Shown here: piece after piece, positions 31,474 through 39,311 of the stretch | Position numbering within the stretch: the stretch's first letter is position 1 | Layout: the number at the start of each line of letters is the position of its first letter | Origin: Bacillota bacterium | Lineage (GTDB): Bacteria > Bacillota > Clostridia > Acetivibrionales > DTU013 | Assembly: GCA_023411575.1 (NCBI GenBank) | Contig: JAEYOP010000053.1 | Span: 98,563-162,562, forward strand | Reading direction: 5' to 3' | Length of the DNA stretch: 64,000 nucleotides | Translations under genes and position numbers: made by a program | Notes under the pieces: generated by a model | The model's input: only the letters and a program-made list of their open reading frames with translations | Told to the model about the DNA's origin: nothing | The model's database searches: none

Positions 31474-33630
31474 ATGGCGATCAAAATAGCGCTTGCCGGG
31501 AATCCAAACAGCGGCAAGACAACGCTTTTCAACGCGCTGACCGGTTCCAACCAGTTTGTCGGAAACTGGCCCGGCGTTACTGTCGAAAAAAAGGAAGGGA
31601 AGCTGAAAAACCACAAGGACGTTATTATCATGGACCTGCCGGGGATTTATTCCCTTTCCCCTTATACATTGGAAGAAGTCGTAGCGAGAAACTATCTTAT
31701 AACGGAGCGCCCCGATGCCATCCTGAACATTGTTGACGGCACCAATCTGGAACGCAACCTGTACCTTACCACACAGCTTACGGAGCTGGGCATTCCCATG
31801 GTGGTGGCGGTCAACATGATGGACGTGGTCGACAAAAGCGGCGACAAGATCTATATAGACCGTCTTTCCAAGGAACTGGGCTGCCCTGTCATGGAGATTT
31901 CCGCCCTCAAGGGGACCGGCATCTCGGAGGCGGCTGAAAAGGCGGTAAGCCTTGCAAAAGGCGGCGTCCCTATGGTTCCGCAGCATTCGTTTTCCGGAAG
32001 CGTCGAGCATGCCATTGCCCATATTGAAGAAGCGACGCAGGGCATGGTCGAGGAAAGCCGGCAGCGCTGGTTCGCCATCAAGATCTTTGAGCGGGACGCC
32101 AAGGTCCTGGAGCAGTTGAAACTTACCGATTCGGTAAAGGCCCATATCGAGGGGGATATCGCAAGCTGCGAAGAGGAAATGGACGACGATGCGGAAAGCA
32201 TCATCACCAATGAGCGCTATCTCTATATTGCATCGATCATCAAAGGCTGCTGCCATAAGAAAAACAAAGGGAAGCTGTCCGCTTCCGATAAAATCGACAA
32301 GGTTGTAACGAATCGCTGGCTGGCGCTGCCGATCTTTGCGCTGGTCATGTTCATTGTCTATTACGTGTCCGTCACAACGGTGGGCACATGGGTAACCGAC
32401 TGGACCAACGACGTGCTGTTCGGTGAAATCGTTCCTCCGGCGGTGGAAGGCTTCCTGGTTTCCGTCGGAACGGCCGGCTGGCTGCAGGGCTTGATCCTGG
32501 ACGGTATTATAGGAGGCGTCGGCGCCGTGCTCGGTTTTGTGCCGCAGATGCTGGTGCTGTTTGCCTTCCTGGCTTTCCTGGAAGCCTGCGGCTATATGAC
32601 TCGGATCGCCTTCATTATGGACCGGATTTTCCGTAAATTCGGACTGTCCGGAAAGTCCTTCATCCCCATGCTCATCGGCACCGGCTGCGGTGTTCCGGGC
32701 GTCATGGCCTCCCGTACCATTGAAAATGACCGGGACCGGAAAATGACCATTATGACCACCACCTTCATTCCCTGCGGGGCAAAGCTGCCGATCATTGCCC
32801 TGATCGCCGGCGCCCTGTTCAACGGCGCCTGGTGGGTGGCCCCCAGCGCTTACTTCGTCGGGATTGCCGCCATCATCACCTCCGGCATTATCCTGAAAAA
32901 GACCCGGATGTTTGCAGGCGACCCCGCGCCGTTTGTCATGGAGCTTCCCGCCTATCACTGGCCTACGGTCGGCAATGTGCTCAGAAGCATGTGGGAGCGC
33001 GGCTGGTCCTTCATCCGGAAGGCGGGCACCATTATTCTGCTCTCGACCCTGTTTGTCTGGTTTACTTCCAATTTCGGCATCGTGGACGGAAGATTCGGTA
33101 TGGTTGAAGATTTAAGCGACGGATTCCTCTCCGTTCTCGGCGGCGCCATCGCCCCGATCTTTGCGCCCCTCGGCTGGGGCAACTGGCAGGCCGCCGTGGC
33201 CGCCATCACCGGCCTTGTGGCAAAGGAAAACGTGGTCGGCACCTTCGGCGTGCTGTATGGCTTTGCGGAAGTGGCCGAGGACGGCACGGAGATATGGGGA
33301 ACCCTGGCCAGCAGCTTTACGGTCCTGGCAGCCTATTCCTTCTTGGTATTCAACCTGCTCTGCGCGCCCTGCTTTGCAGCGATCGGCGCAATCTCGCGGG
33401 AAATGAACAACGCCAAATGGACGTGGTTTGCCATCGGCTATCAGACGACCTTCGCCTATACCGTTTCCCTTTGCATCTATCAGATCGGGAGCCTGGTTAC
33501 CGGAAAGGGTTTTGGGATCGGAACGGCGGTGGCTCTGGCCCTGGTGTGCGTATTCGTATATTTGCTGTTCCGGCGGAATAAGGAAGAGATTTCCCTTGGT
33601 TCCGGCGTCTCTGCCAGGGCAAGGGTGTAG
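31474..33630 (+). CDS. feoB: FeoB, ferrous iron transporter
   Basis: The 718-residue protein has an N-terminal G domain (G1 GNPNSGKTT at about 9-17, G3 DLPGIYSL near 55, G4 NMMD near 115), a helical GDI region, and a polytopic membrane domain with two Gate motifs (GFVPQMLVLFAFLAFLE; the later GLVAKENVVGTFGVLYG) and the CGVPG segment. It imports Fe2+ across the cytoplasmic membrane. ATG 31474 lies 11 nt after AAGGAGG; a TTG at 31453 is less likely because the conserved start MAIKIALAGNP fits the ATG. Length is normal for Clostridia. Confidence 0.97.
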   Translation: MAIKIALAGNPNSGKTTLFNALTGSNQFVGNWPGVTVEKKEGKLKNHKDVIIMDLPGIYSLSPYTLEEVVARNYLITERPDAILNIVDGTNLERNLYLTTQLTELGIPMVVAVNMMDVVDKSGDKIYIDRLSKELGCPVMEISALKGTGISEAAEKAVSLAKGGVPMVPQHSFSGSVEHAIAHIEEATQGMVEESRQRWFAIKIFERDAKVLEQLKLTDSVKAHIEGDIASCEEEMDDDAESIITNERYLYIASIIKGCCHKKNKGKLSASDKIDKVVTNRWLALPIFALVMFIVYYVSVTTVGTWVTDWTNDVLFGEIVPPAVEGFLVSVGTAGWLQGLILDGIIGGVGAVLGFVPQMLVLFAFLAFLEACGYMTRIAFIMDRIFRKFGLSGKSFIPMLIGTGCGVPGVMASRTIENDRDRKMTIMTTTFIPCGAKLPIIALIAGALFNGAWWVAPSAYFVGIAAIITSGIILKKTRMFAGDPAPFVMELPAYHWPTVGNVLRSMWERGWSFIRKAGTIILLSTLFVWFTSNFGIVDGRFGMVEDLSDGFLSVLGGAIAPIFAPLGWGNWQAAVAAITGLVAKENVVGTFGVLYGFAEVAEDGTEIWGTLASSFTVLAAYSFLVFNLLCAPCFAAIGAISREMNNAKWTWFAIGYQTTFAYTVSLCIYQIGSLVTGKGFGIGTAVALALVCVFVYLLFRRNKEEISLGSGVSARARV

Positions 33631-33651
33631 TGGAGAAAGGAGAACGTATCC

Positions 33652-33825
33652 ATGATTGCTTTTATTACTGAAAATCTTGCTACCATAATAATCAGCGCCG
33701 TGCTGCTGGCTCTTGTCCTATGGATCTCGGCAGGCCTGATCAAAAAGAGAAGAAGCGGAAAGGCCGACGGCTGCGGGTGCGGCTGCGGCAGCTGCCCCAG
33801 CTCTTCCGTGTGCCACAAGGAGTAG
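33652..33825 (+). CDS. FeoB-associated Cys-rich membrane protein
   Basis: A 57-codon gene begins at ATG 33652 with GAAAGGAG 8-10 nt upstream, 21 bp after feoB. The protein has one transmembrane helix (about residues 10-30) followed by a basic segment KKRRSGK and a Cys-rich tail with CGCGCGSC, then SVCHKE. This is the layout of the small FeoB-associated proteins found after feoB in Clostridia. The cysteines probably handle Fe2+ at the cytoplasmic mouth of FeoB; that role is inferred. Confidence 0.88.
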   Translation: MIAFITENLATIIISAVLLALVLWISAGLIKKRRSGKADGCGCGCGSCPSSSVCHKE

Positions 33826-33843
33826 ACGAGGTTATGACTACAA

Positions 33844-34476
33844 ATGAGAAATGCTTTCGTCATCTATCATGATTTGATTGAGGGGATCGTAGCCGCCATG
33901 GACGCCCGCGATCCATATACGGCCAGGCATACCGAGCGGGTAAGCGACATAGCGCAGTTGATCTGCCGGAACATGGGGTTTTCGGAAGAGGAAACGGAAA
34001 TGATCCATATCGCCGCCCATGTGCACGATATCGGAAAAATCGGGGTCCCGGATTCCGTCCTGTTAAAGGCCTCCGTCCTGACGGACGAGGAATGGATCCT
34101 GATGAAGAACCACTCCGAAACCGGCTTTCAAATCCTCAAAAAGGTTTCCGGGTTCGGCGAGGTTGCGTTCATCGTCCGGCATCACCATGAGCGGTGGGAC
34201 GGGAAGGGGTATCCTTCCGGCCTCGCCGCCGGAAGCATCCCCCTGGGCTCCCGGATCATCGCGGTGGCGGATTCCATCGACGCCATGCTGAGCGACCGCA
34301 ATTACCGCAAAGCGATGACCGCCGCGCAGTGCAGGATGGAAATCGAGCGGAATTCGGGCATTATGTACGATCCCGCCGTTACGGCGGTGGTCCTGGAAAA
34401 CTGGCCTGTTTTCGAGGCGTTTTATGAACCGCAGGCGGCCGGCGCCGAAGCCGGGATAGCCGAAAAGGGTGCATAA
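33844..34476 (+). CDS. Stand-alone HD-GYP domain phosphodiesterase
   Basis: The 210-residue protein is almost only an HD-GYP domain: ARHTERV, the HD pair in HVHDIGKIGVP (about residues 59-69), HHHERWDGKGYPSGL (about 116-130, the GYP motif) and DSIDAMLSDRNYRKA (about 140-154). All metal-ligand positions appear intact, so cyclic di-GMP or a related dinucleotide should be hydrolysed. There is no sensor or receiver domain. It lies 18 bp after the FeoB-associated gene and probably is read from the feoB promoter, an unusual place for such an enzyme. The ribosome binding site is weak. Confidence 0.9.
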   Translation: MRNAFVIYHDLIEGIVAAMDARDPYTARHTERVSDIAQLICRNMGFSEEETEMIHIAAHVHDIGKIGVPDSVLLKASVLTDEEWILMKNHSETGFQILKKVSGFGEVAFIVRHHHERWDGKGYPSGLAAGSIPLGSRIIAVADSIDAMLSDRNYRKAMTAAQCRMEIERNSGIMYDPAVTAVVLENWPVFEAFYEPQAAGAEAGIAEKGA

Positions 34477-34557
34477 AGCGCTGAAGGGGGATAGGTGTGT
34501 CTTTTTGGAATAGAAAGAAAGGTAGACCCGACGAGCAAGGGGATTTTTAAAACTACT

Positions 34558-34575
34558 GGTTAGTCTAAACTAACC
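34558..34575 (+). promoter_or_regulatory. DtxR-type box before the ECF/ABC transporter operon
   Basis: GGTTAGTCTAAACTAACC has perfect 7-bp arms and lies 71 bp before the S-component gene. A confident promoter could not be placed around it. The rest of 34477-34646 shows no further feature. Confidence 0.75.
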
Positions 34576-34646
34576 TGGTAGATCGGAGGGTCACAGCCTT
34601 CATAAGGATATCCGATTATTATTTATTTGAGGAGGGGTTCTATTGT

Positions 34647-35231
34647 ATGAATAGCAACAAATTACAGGTAAAAGATCTCATCAACATCGGGATTTTTACG
34701 GCAATCTATTTTGTGGTGTTCTTTCTATGCGGGATGACGGGCTATATTCCTTTTTTTATGCTGGTGATCCCTTTTCTGTGTCCCCTTGCGTCGGGAATTC
34801 CCTTCATGCTTTACCTGACCAGGGTGAAACATTTCGGCATGATCACCATCACGGGATTTATATGCGGGGTGCTTATGCTATTGACAGGCATGTCCTGGCA
34901 GCCCGTCGTTTCAGGGGTGGTTTTCGGTCTCCTGGCGGATCTGATCTTAAAGTCCGGCCGCTATAGAAGCTCGAAAAGAACGATTCTGGCGTACACCGTA
35001 TTCAGCGTCTGGCTGATGGGCATGATGTTCCCGCTGTATTTTGCCAGGGACGCGTATTTTACGCAAATGATACCCGTATACGGACAGGAATATGTGGACG
35101 CCCTGCTATCCTATACGCCCATGTGGACCTTTTATCTGATGGCTGTGCTTAGCGCGCTGGGAGGCTTTATCGGCGCGCTTCTCGGCAAGGCGACGCTGAA
35201 AAAGCACTTTCAGAAGGCGGGGATTGTGTAA
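34647..35231 (+). CDS. ECF transporter S component, MptD/Trep_Strep family
   Basis: The 194-residue protein has five or six hydrophobic segments and the family start LQVKDLINIGIFTAIYFVVFF. The GMTGYIPFFMLVIPFLCPLASGIPFML region (about 28-54) and the charged loop KSGRYRSSKRT are typical for this putative S-component family. S components bind the substrate in the membrane and pair with EcfT/EcfA. The GGAGGGG site fixes the start at 34647. It heads a five-gene operon preceded by an iron box. The same arrangement is known from equibactin transport genes, so the ligand may be a ferric siderophore. Confidence 0.85.
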   Translation: MNSNKLQVKDLINIGIFTAIYFVVFFLCGMTGYIPFFMLVIPFLCPLASGIPFMLYLTRVKHFGMITITGFICGVLMLLTGMSWQPVVSGVVFGLLADLILKSGRYRSSKRTILAYTVFSVWLMGMMFPLYFARDAYFTQMIPVYGQEYVDALLSYTPMWTFYLMAVLSALGGFIGALLGKATLKKHFQKAGIV

Positions 35232-35959
35232 TGACGGCGGAAGCGCTGCTGTGCGTGCGGCCAAAAAGCAAATGGGCCCTGGACCCCCGGACCAAGCTTC
35301 TTCTGGTATTCACCTCCGGGAGCATCCTGATTACCGGAGGCTCCGGGGGGACCATGGATGTCGTGCGCCCCACCCTGTCCCTGCTTCCTCTTTTGCTGTT
35401 CGGGCTTGCGGGGAGATGGAAACCGGCGCTCAAATTCGCGGCCTTTTATCTGGCGGCCTATCTGGCGGAGTGCTTTGTCCTGCCGCTGGCCGGGGGACTG
35501 GCTGGCTTTGTCGCCGCCGCCGTCATAGGGATTTTCACCCGTTTCCTGCCCAGCGTTGCCATGGGAAGCTACCTGGTATCGACCACGACGGTCAGCGAAT
35601 TCATCGCTTCGATGGAACGGATGCGGGTTCCCCGGTGCATCGTGATCCCGTTTTCGGTCATGTTCCGCTTTTTTCCGACCATCCGGGAAGAATCCGGCGC
35701 GATCGGCGACGCGATGAGAATGCGGGGGATCGGCCCCGGGGGAGGGGTGAAAAACCCGGTGGCCCTGCTGGAATACCGGCTTGTACCGCTGCTGATGTCC
35801 GCCGTCAAAACGGGGGAGGAGCTTTCGGCCGCGGCGCTTACCAGGGGGCTGGGAAGTCCGGTTAAAAGGACGAACATCTGCAGGATAGGATTCGGCGCAG
35901 CTGATTTTGCCCTGTTCGGCGCCGTCCTTTTCTGCTGGGCCGGCATGTTCTTTCGATGA
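35231..35959 (+). CDS. ECF transporter transmembrane component EcfT
   Basis: The 242-residue protein has an N-terminal WALDPRTKLLLVFTSG, several membrane spans and the coupling-helix motifs of EcfT (MGSYLVSTTTVSEFIASMERMRVP near 115-135, and AMRMRGIG near 160-167, with Ala-Arg signatures). It joins the S component to the ATPase. The start codon overlaps the preceding stop by one base (TAATG), indicating coupling. Length is typical. Confidence 0.88.
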   Translation: MTAEALLCVRPKSKWALDPRTKLLLVFTSGSILITGGSGGTMDVVRPTLSLLPLLLFGLAGRWKPALKFAAFYLAAYLAECFVLPLAGGLAGFVAAAVIGIFTRFLPSVAMGSYLVSTTTVSEFIASMERMRVPRCIVIPFSVMFRFFPTIREESGAIGDAMRMRGIGPGGGVKNPVALLEYRLVPLLMSAVKTGEELSAAALTRGLGSPVKRTNICRIGFGAADFALFGAVLFCWAGMFFR

Positions 35960-35972
35960 AGGAGTCCTGACG

Positions 35973-37457
35973 ATGATCGAGTTGAAAAAGGTGAACTTTA
36001 CATACAAAGGCACGGGGGCCTCCGGGGGATTGAAAGACGTGGATCTCACGATCCGGCGGGGCGAGACCGTCCTCCTCTGCGGCGAATCGGGCTGCGGGAA
36101 AACAACGCTGACCAGGCTTATAAACGGCCTGATACCGAATTATTACGAGGGAGAGCTTTCCGGGGAGGTGCGGATAGACGGCAGGGCCGTTGACAGGCTT
36201 CCCCTGTATGAAACGGCGGAGCTGGTGGGCTCGGTGTTCCAGAATCCCCGTTCCCAGTTTTTCAATGTGGATACCACCAGCGAGCTGGCCTTCGGGTGCG
36301 AAAACAAGGGCCTCCCGCCGGAGGAGATCGAAAGGCGCATTGCGGAAACGGTTTCGGAGATGAAAATCCAGTCCCTGATGGGCCGCAATATTTTCAAGCT
36401 CTCCGGCGGCGAAAAGCAGAAAATCGCCTGCGCCTCCGTAGCGGCGGCCTATCCGGAGATCTTCGTGCTGGACGAACCGTCCTCCAACCTGGATGCCGAT
36501 GCGACCTGGGAGCTCCGGGGATTGCTGACGGCCTGGAAGAAGAAGGGCAAAACCGTTGTGATCGCGGAGCACAGACTATTTTTCCTCCACGGGATCGCGG
36601 ACCGCGTGATCTATTTGAAGGACGGCCGCATCCGGGATGAATTCACATGGGAGCAGCTTCGGCAGATGGATGCCGCCGCCCTCGCGGAAATGGGGCTGCG
36701 GCCCTGTGATTTGAATCGATCCGCTAAAAAAGCGGACGGGACCTGCCCGGACCGGAAGCTCCTCCTGAAGGATTTCGCCTTTTCTTACGGAAAAGGGGCC
36801 CACGCCCTGCAGATCGGCTCCCTGAGCGTTCCGAAGGACGGCATCATTGCGGTGATCGGCTGCAACGGAGCCGGAAAATCCACCTTTGCCCGCTGCCTCT
36901 GCGGCCTTGAAAAAAAAGGCCGCGGGACCGTGGACTGGGGCGGCGCGGCCTACGGAAGAAAAGGCCGGCTGAAGCGCTGCTACATGGTGATGCAGGATGT
37001 AAACCACCAGCTTTTTACCGAAAGCGTGCTGGATGAGGTGCTTCTGAGCATGGAAGAGGAATGCGGGACGAAGGCGGAGCACATTCTGAAGAGCCTTGAT
37101 TTGCACGATTTCACGGAATTCCACCCCATGGCCCTCTCCGGAGGGCAGAAGCAGCGGCTGGCGATCGCAAGCGCCGTTGCCTCGGAACGGGATATTATTG
37201 TGTTTGACGAGCCCACCAGCGGCCTTGACCTGCGCCATATGGGAAAGGTGGCGGAGCTGCTCCGGCGGTTGAGGGACATGGGAAAGACCCAATTTATCAT
37301 TACCCACGATCTCGAGCTGATCCTGGAGTGCTGCACCCATATCGTCCATCTGCACGGCGGCGAAGTGCGGGACGAGTACTCCCTTGACAGCGCCGGAGAA
37401 AAAAAGCTGGCGGATTTTTTCATTACAAGGTTTGAGAGAAACAATCAGGTTCTATAG
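35973..37457 (+). CDS. Fused double ATPase of ECF transporter (EcfA-EcfA')
   Basis: The 494-residue protein contains two ABC ATPase domains in one chain. The first has Walker A GESGCGKTT (about residues 37-45), Q-loop SVFQNPRSQ, signature LSGGEKQK and Walker B EIFVLDEPSS. The second has GCNGAGKST (about 290-298), signature LSGGQKQR and IIVFDEPTSG. It energises the ECF module. Start at 35973 is set by AAGGAG at 35959-35964. Fusion of the two EcfA subunits is common in this subgroup. Confidence 0.92.
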   Translation: MIELKKVNFTYKGTGASGGLKDVDLTIRRGETVLLCGESGCGKTTLTRLINGLIPNYYEGELSGEVRIDGRAVDRLPLYETAELVGSVFQNPRSQFFNVDTTSELAFGCENKGLPPEEIERRIAETVSEMKIQSLMGRNIFKLSGGEKQKIACASVAAAYPEIFVLDEPSSNLDADATWELRGLLTAWKKKGKTVVIAEHRLFFLHGIADRVIYLKDGRIRDEFTWEQLRQMDAAALAEMGLRPCDLNRSAKKADGTCPDRKLLLKDFAFSYGKGAHALQIGSLSVPKDGIIAVIGCNGAGKSTFARCLCGLEKKGRGTVDWGGAAYGRKGRLKRCYMVMQDVNHQLFTESVLDEVLLSMEEECGTKAEHILKSLDLHDFTEFHPMALSGGQKQRLAIASAVASERDIIVFDEPTSGLDLRHMGKVAELLRRLRDMGKTQFIITHDLELILECCTHIVHLHGGEVRDEYSLDSAGEKKLADFFITRFERNNQVL

Positions 37458-37493
37458 CGGCAATCAGGCTCTATAGAAGAAAGGAGAAATTTC

Positions 37494-39311
37494 ATGGAAC
37501 AGAAGGGGAAGAAAAAGACAGGCTTATCCCGGCTTTTCGAAATCGCCGGCGAGAAAAAGGGCCTGCTGGTCCTGTCGGGGTTGTTGTCGGCCATCAGCGC
37601 CGCCTTCATGCTGGTTCCATTTTTATCAATTTATCAGATCCTGGGGGAGCTGATCCGCAATGCCGGTGATCTTGCCTCAGTGGACAGAGGCTTTATGACG
37701 CAGTGGGGCTGGATCGCCTTCGGAGGGCTCATCGCAGGCCTGCTGCTGCTTTATGTTTCCATCATTTTTTCACATATAGCGGCCTTTCGGATCCTGTACG
37801 GCCTTAAAATGGGGCTGGCCCGGCACATCGGCAAGCTGCCCCTGGGCTTTTTGAACAGCACGGCCACCGGCGCGATCAAAAAGAACCTGGAGCAGGACGT
37901 GGACCGAGTGGAGCTGTTTGTGGCCCATACCATTCCCGACCTTGTCAATGTGGCCGCCACGGTGGTCGTCATGTTCGCCCTCTTTTTCCAGTTCAACGGC
38001 TGGATGACCCTTGCGGTGGTGGGGGCGTTCGCCATCAGCACGGGCATGCAGGCCTCCATGATGTTCGGGAAGGGGGCGCAGGGATCGACAAAGGCGTATT
38101 TCGACGCCCTGGAAAGGATTCACGCGTCGGCGGTCCAGTATGTGCGGGGAATTCCGGTTGTCAAGATTTTCGGGCAGACAGTCCATTCCTTCCGGCGGTT
38201 CAACAAGGACCTTTACGAATACAGGGACCTGGCGATGAGCTTTTGCGACAAGTTTGAAAACGGCATGGCCATCTTCACCGTCGTCCTTAATTCCTTCCTG
38301 ACTTTTGTCCTTCCCGTAGGGCTTTTGATGCTGAGCCGCGAGCCGGACAACATGGCCCTCGCCCTTGTTTACCTGTTCTTTATCATCATGGTTCCGGGTG
38401 CTTCGGCGCCGCTATACAAGCTGACCATGCTGGCCTCCGGAACAAGGGAGATTTTCGAGGGCGTCAGCCGCCTGGACCGAATATACAGCCAGGAGCCGGT
38501 CAGGGAGCCGGATTCTCCTAAAAAACCGAAAGGGCACGACGTCACCTTTGAAAACGTCAGCTTTTCTTATGATAACAAGGACGAGGCCACCAGAGTGGAA
38601 GCGTTGTCCGGCATCAGCTTTACCGCCAGGGCCGGAGAGATCACGGCCCTTGTCGGCCCGTCGGGCGGAGGGAAATCCACCGTGGCCAACCTGATTCCGC
38701 GGTTCTGGGACGTGACGGAGGGAGAAATCCGGATCGGGGGCGTGAATATCAAGGATATTCCGACGGAAGAGCTGATGAATACCGTCTCCTTTGTTTTCCA
38801 GGACACCTTCTTGTTCTACGACACCCTGTTTGAAAACATCAAGGTCGGCAATCCCAATGCCACGGACGAACAGGTTTACGCCGCGGCGAAAGCGGCCCAG
38901 TGCCACGAATTTATCGAACGCCTGCCGGACGGATACCATACCCTGATCGGCGAGGGCGGCGTATTCCTGTCCGGCGGCGAGGAGCAAAGGGTCTCGGTCG
39001 CGAGGGCGATCCTGAAAAACGCTCCCATCCTGGTATTGGATGAAGCCACCGCTTTTGCGGACCCGGAAAACGAATACAAGATGCAGCTTGCCTTAAAGGA
39101 GTTGATCCGCGATAAAACGGTGATCATGATCGCCCACCGGCTGTCCTCCATCAAGAACGCCAACCGGATCGTCGTGCTGGAAAACGGCAGGATCAGGCAA
39201 ATCGGCGTTCATGCCGAGCTGACCGCGGCGGACGGCCTTTACAAGCGCATGTGGGAAGCCTATTCCAGCGCGCATCAATGGACATTGCGGGTGGGAGGTA
39301 CAAGAGCATGA
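37494..39311 (+). CDS. ABC transporter, exporter-type fold, half-transporter 1 (siderophore importer-like)
   Basis: The 605-residue protein has six transmembrane helices (about 25-320) and an ATPase with Walker A GPSGGGKST, signature LSGGEEQR and Walker B ILVLDEATAFADPENE. The AFAD version of the D-loop is one I recall from the YbtP/YbtQ and IrtA/IrtB siderophore importers, which use an exporter fold for import. It pairs with the next gene (4-bp ATGA overlap) as a heterodimer. The operon has an iron box upstream, so Fe-siderophore uptake or reduction-coupled release is the most likely job. An export role cannot be excluded from sequence. Confidence 0.88.
   Translation: MEQKGKKKTGLSRLFEIAGEKKGLLVLSGLLSAISAAFMLVPFLSIYQILGELIRNAGDLASVDRGFMTQWGWIAFGGLIAGLLLLYVSIIFSHIAAFRILYGLKMGLARHIGKLPLGFLNSTATGAIKKNLEQDVDRVELFVAHTIPDLVNVAATVVVMFALFFQFNGWMTLAVVGAFAISTGMQASMMFGKGAQGSTKAYFDALERIHASAVQYVRGIPVVKIFGQTVHSFRRFNKDLYEYRDLAMSFCDKFENGMAIFTVVLNSFLTFVLPVGLLMLSREPDNMALALVYLFFIIMVPGASAPLYKLTMLASGTREIFEGVSRLDRIYSQEPVREPDSPKKPKGHDVTFENVSFSYDNKDEATRVEALSGISFTARAGEITALVGPSGGGKSTVANLIPRFWDVTEGEIRIGGVNIKDIPTEELMNTVSFVFQDTFLFYDTLFENIKVGNPNATDEQVYAAAKAAQCHEFIERLPDGYHTLIGEGGVFLSGGEEQRVSVARAILKNAPILVLDEATAFADPENEYKMQLALKELIRDKTVIMIAHRLSSIKNANRIVVLENGRIRQIGVHAELTAADGLYKRMWEAYSSAHQWTLRVGGTRA

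Noticed and set aside
31438..32958. 506-codon minus-strand frame opposite feoB
   Set aside because: feoB is unmistakable on the plus strand and the antisense frame has no start signals.
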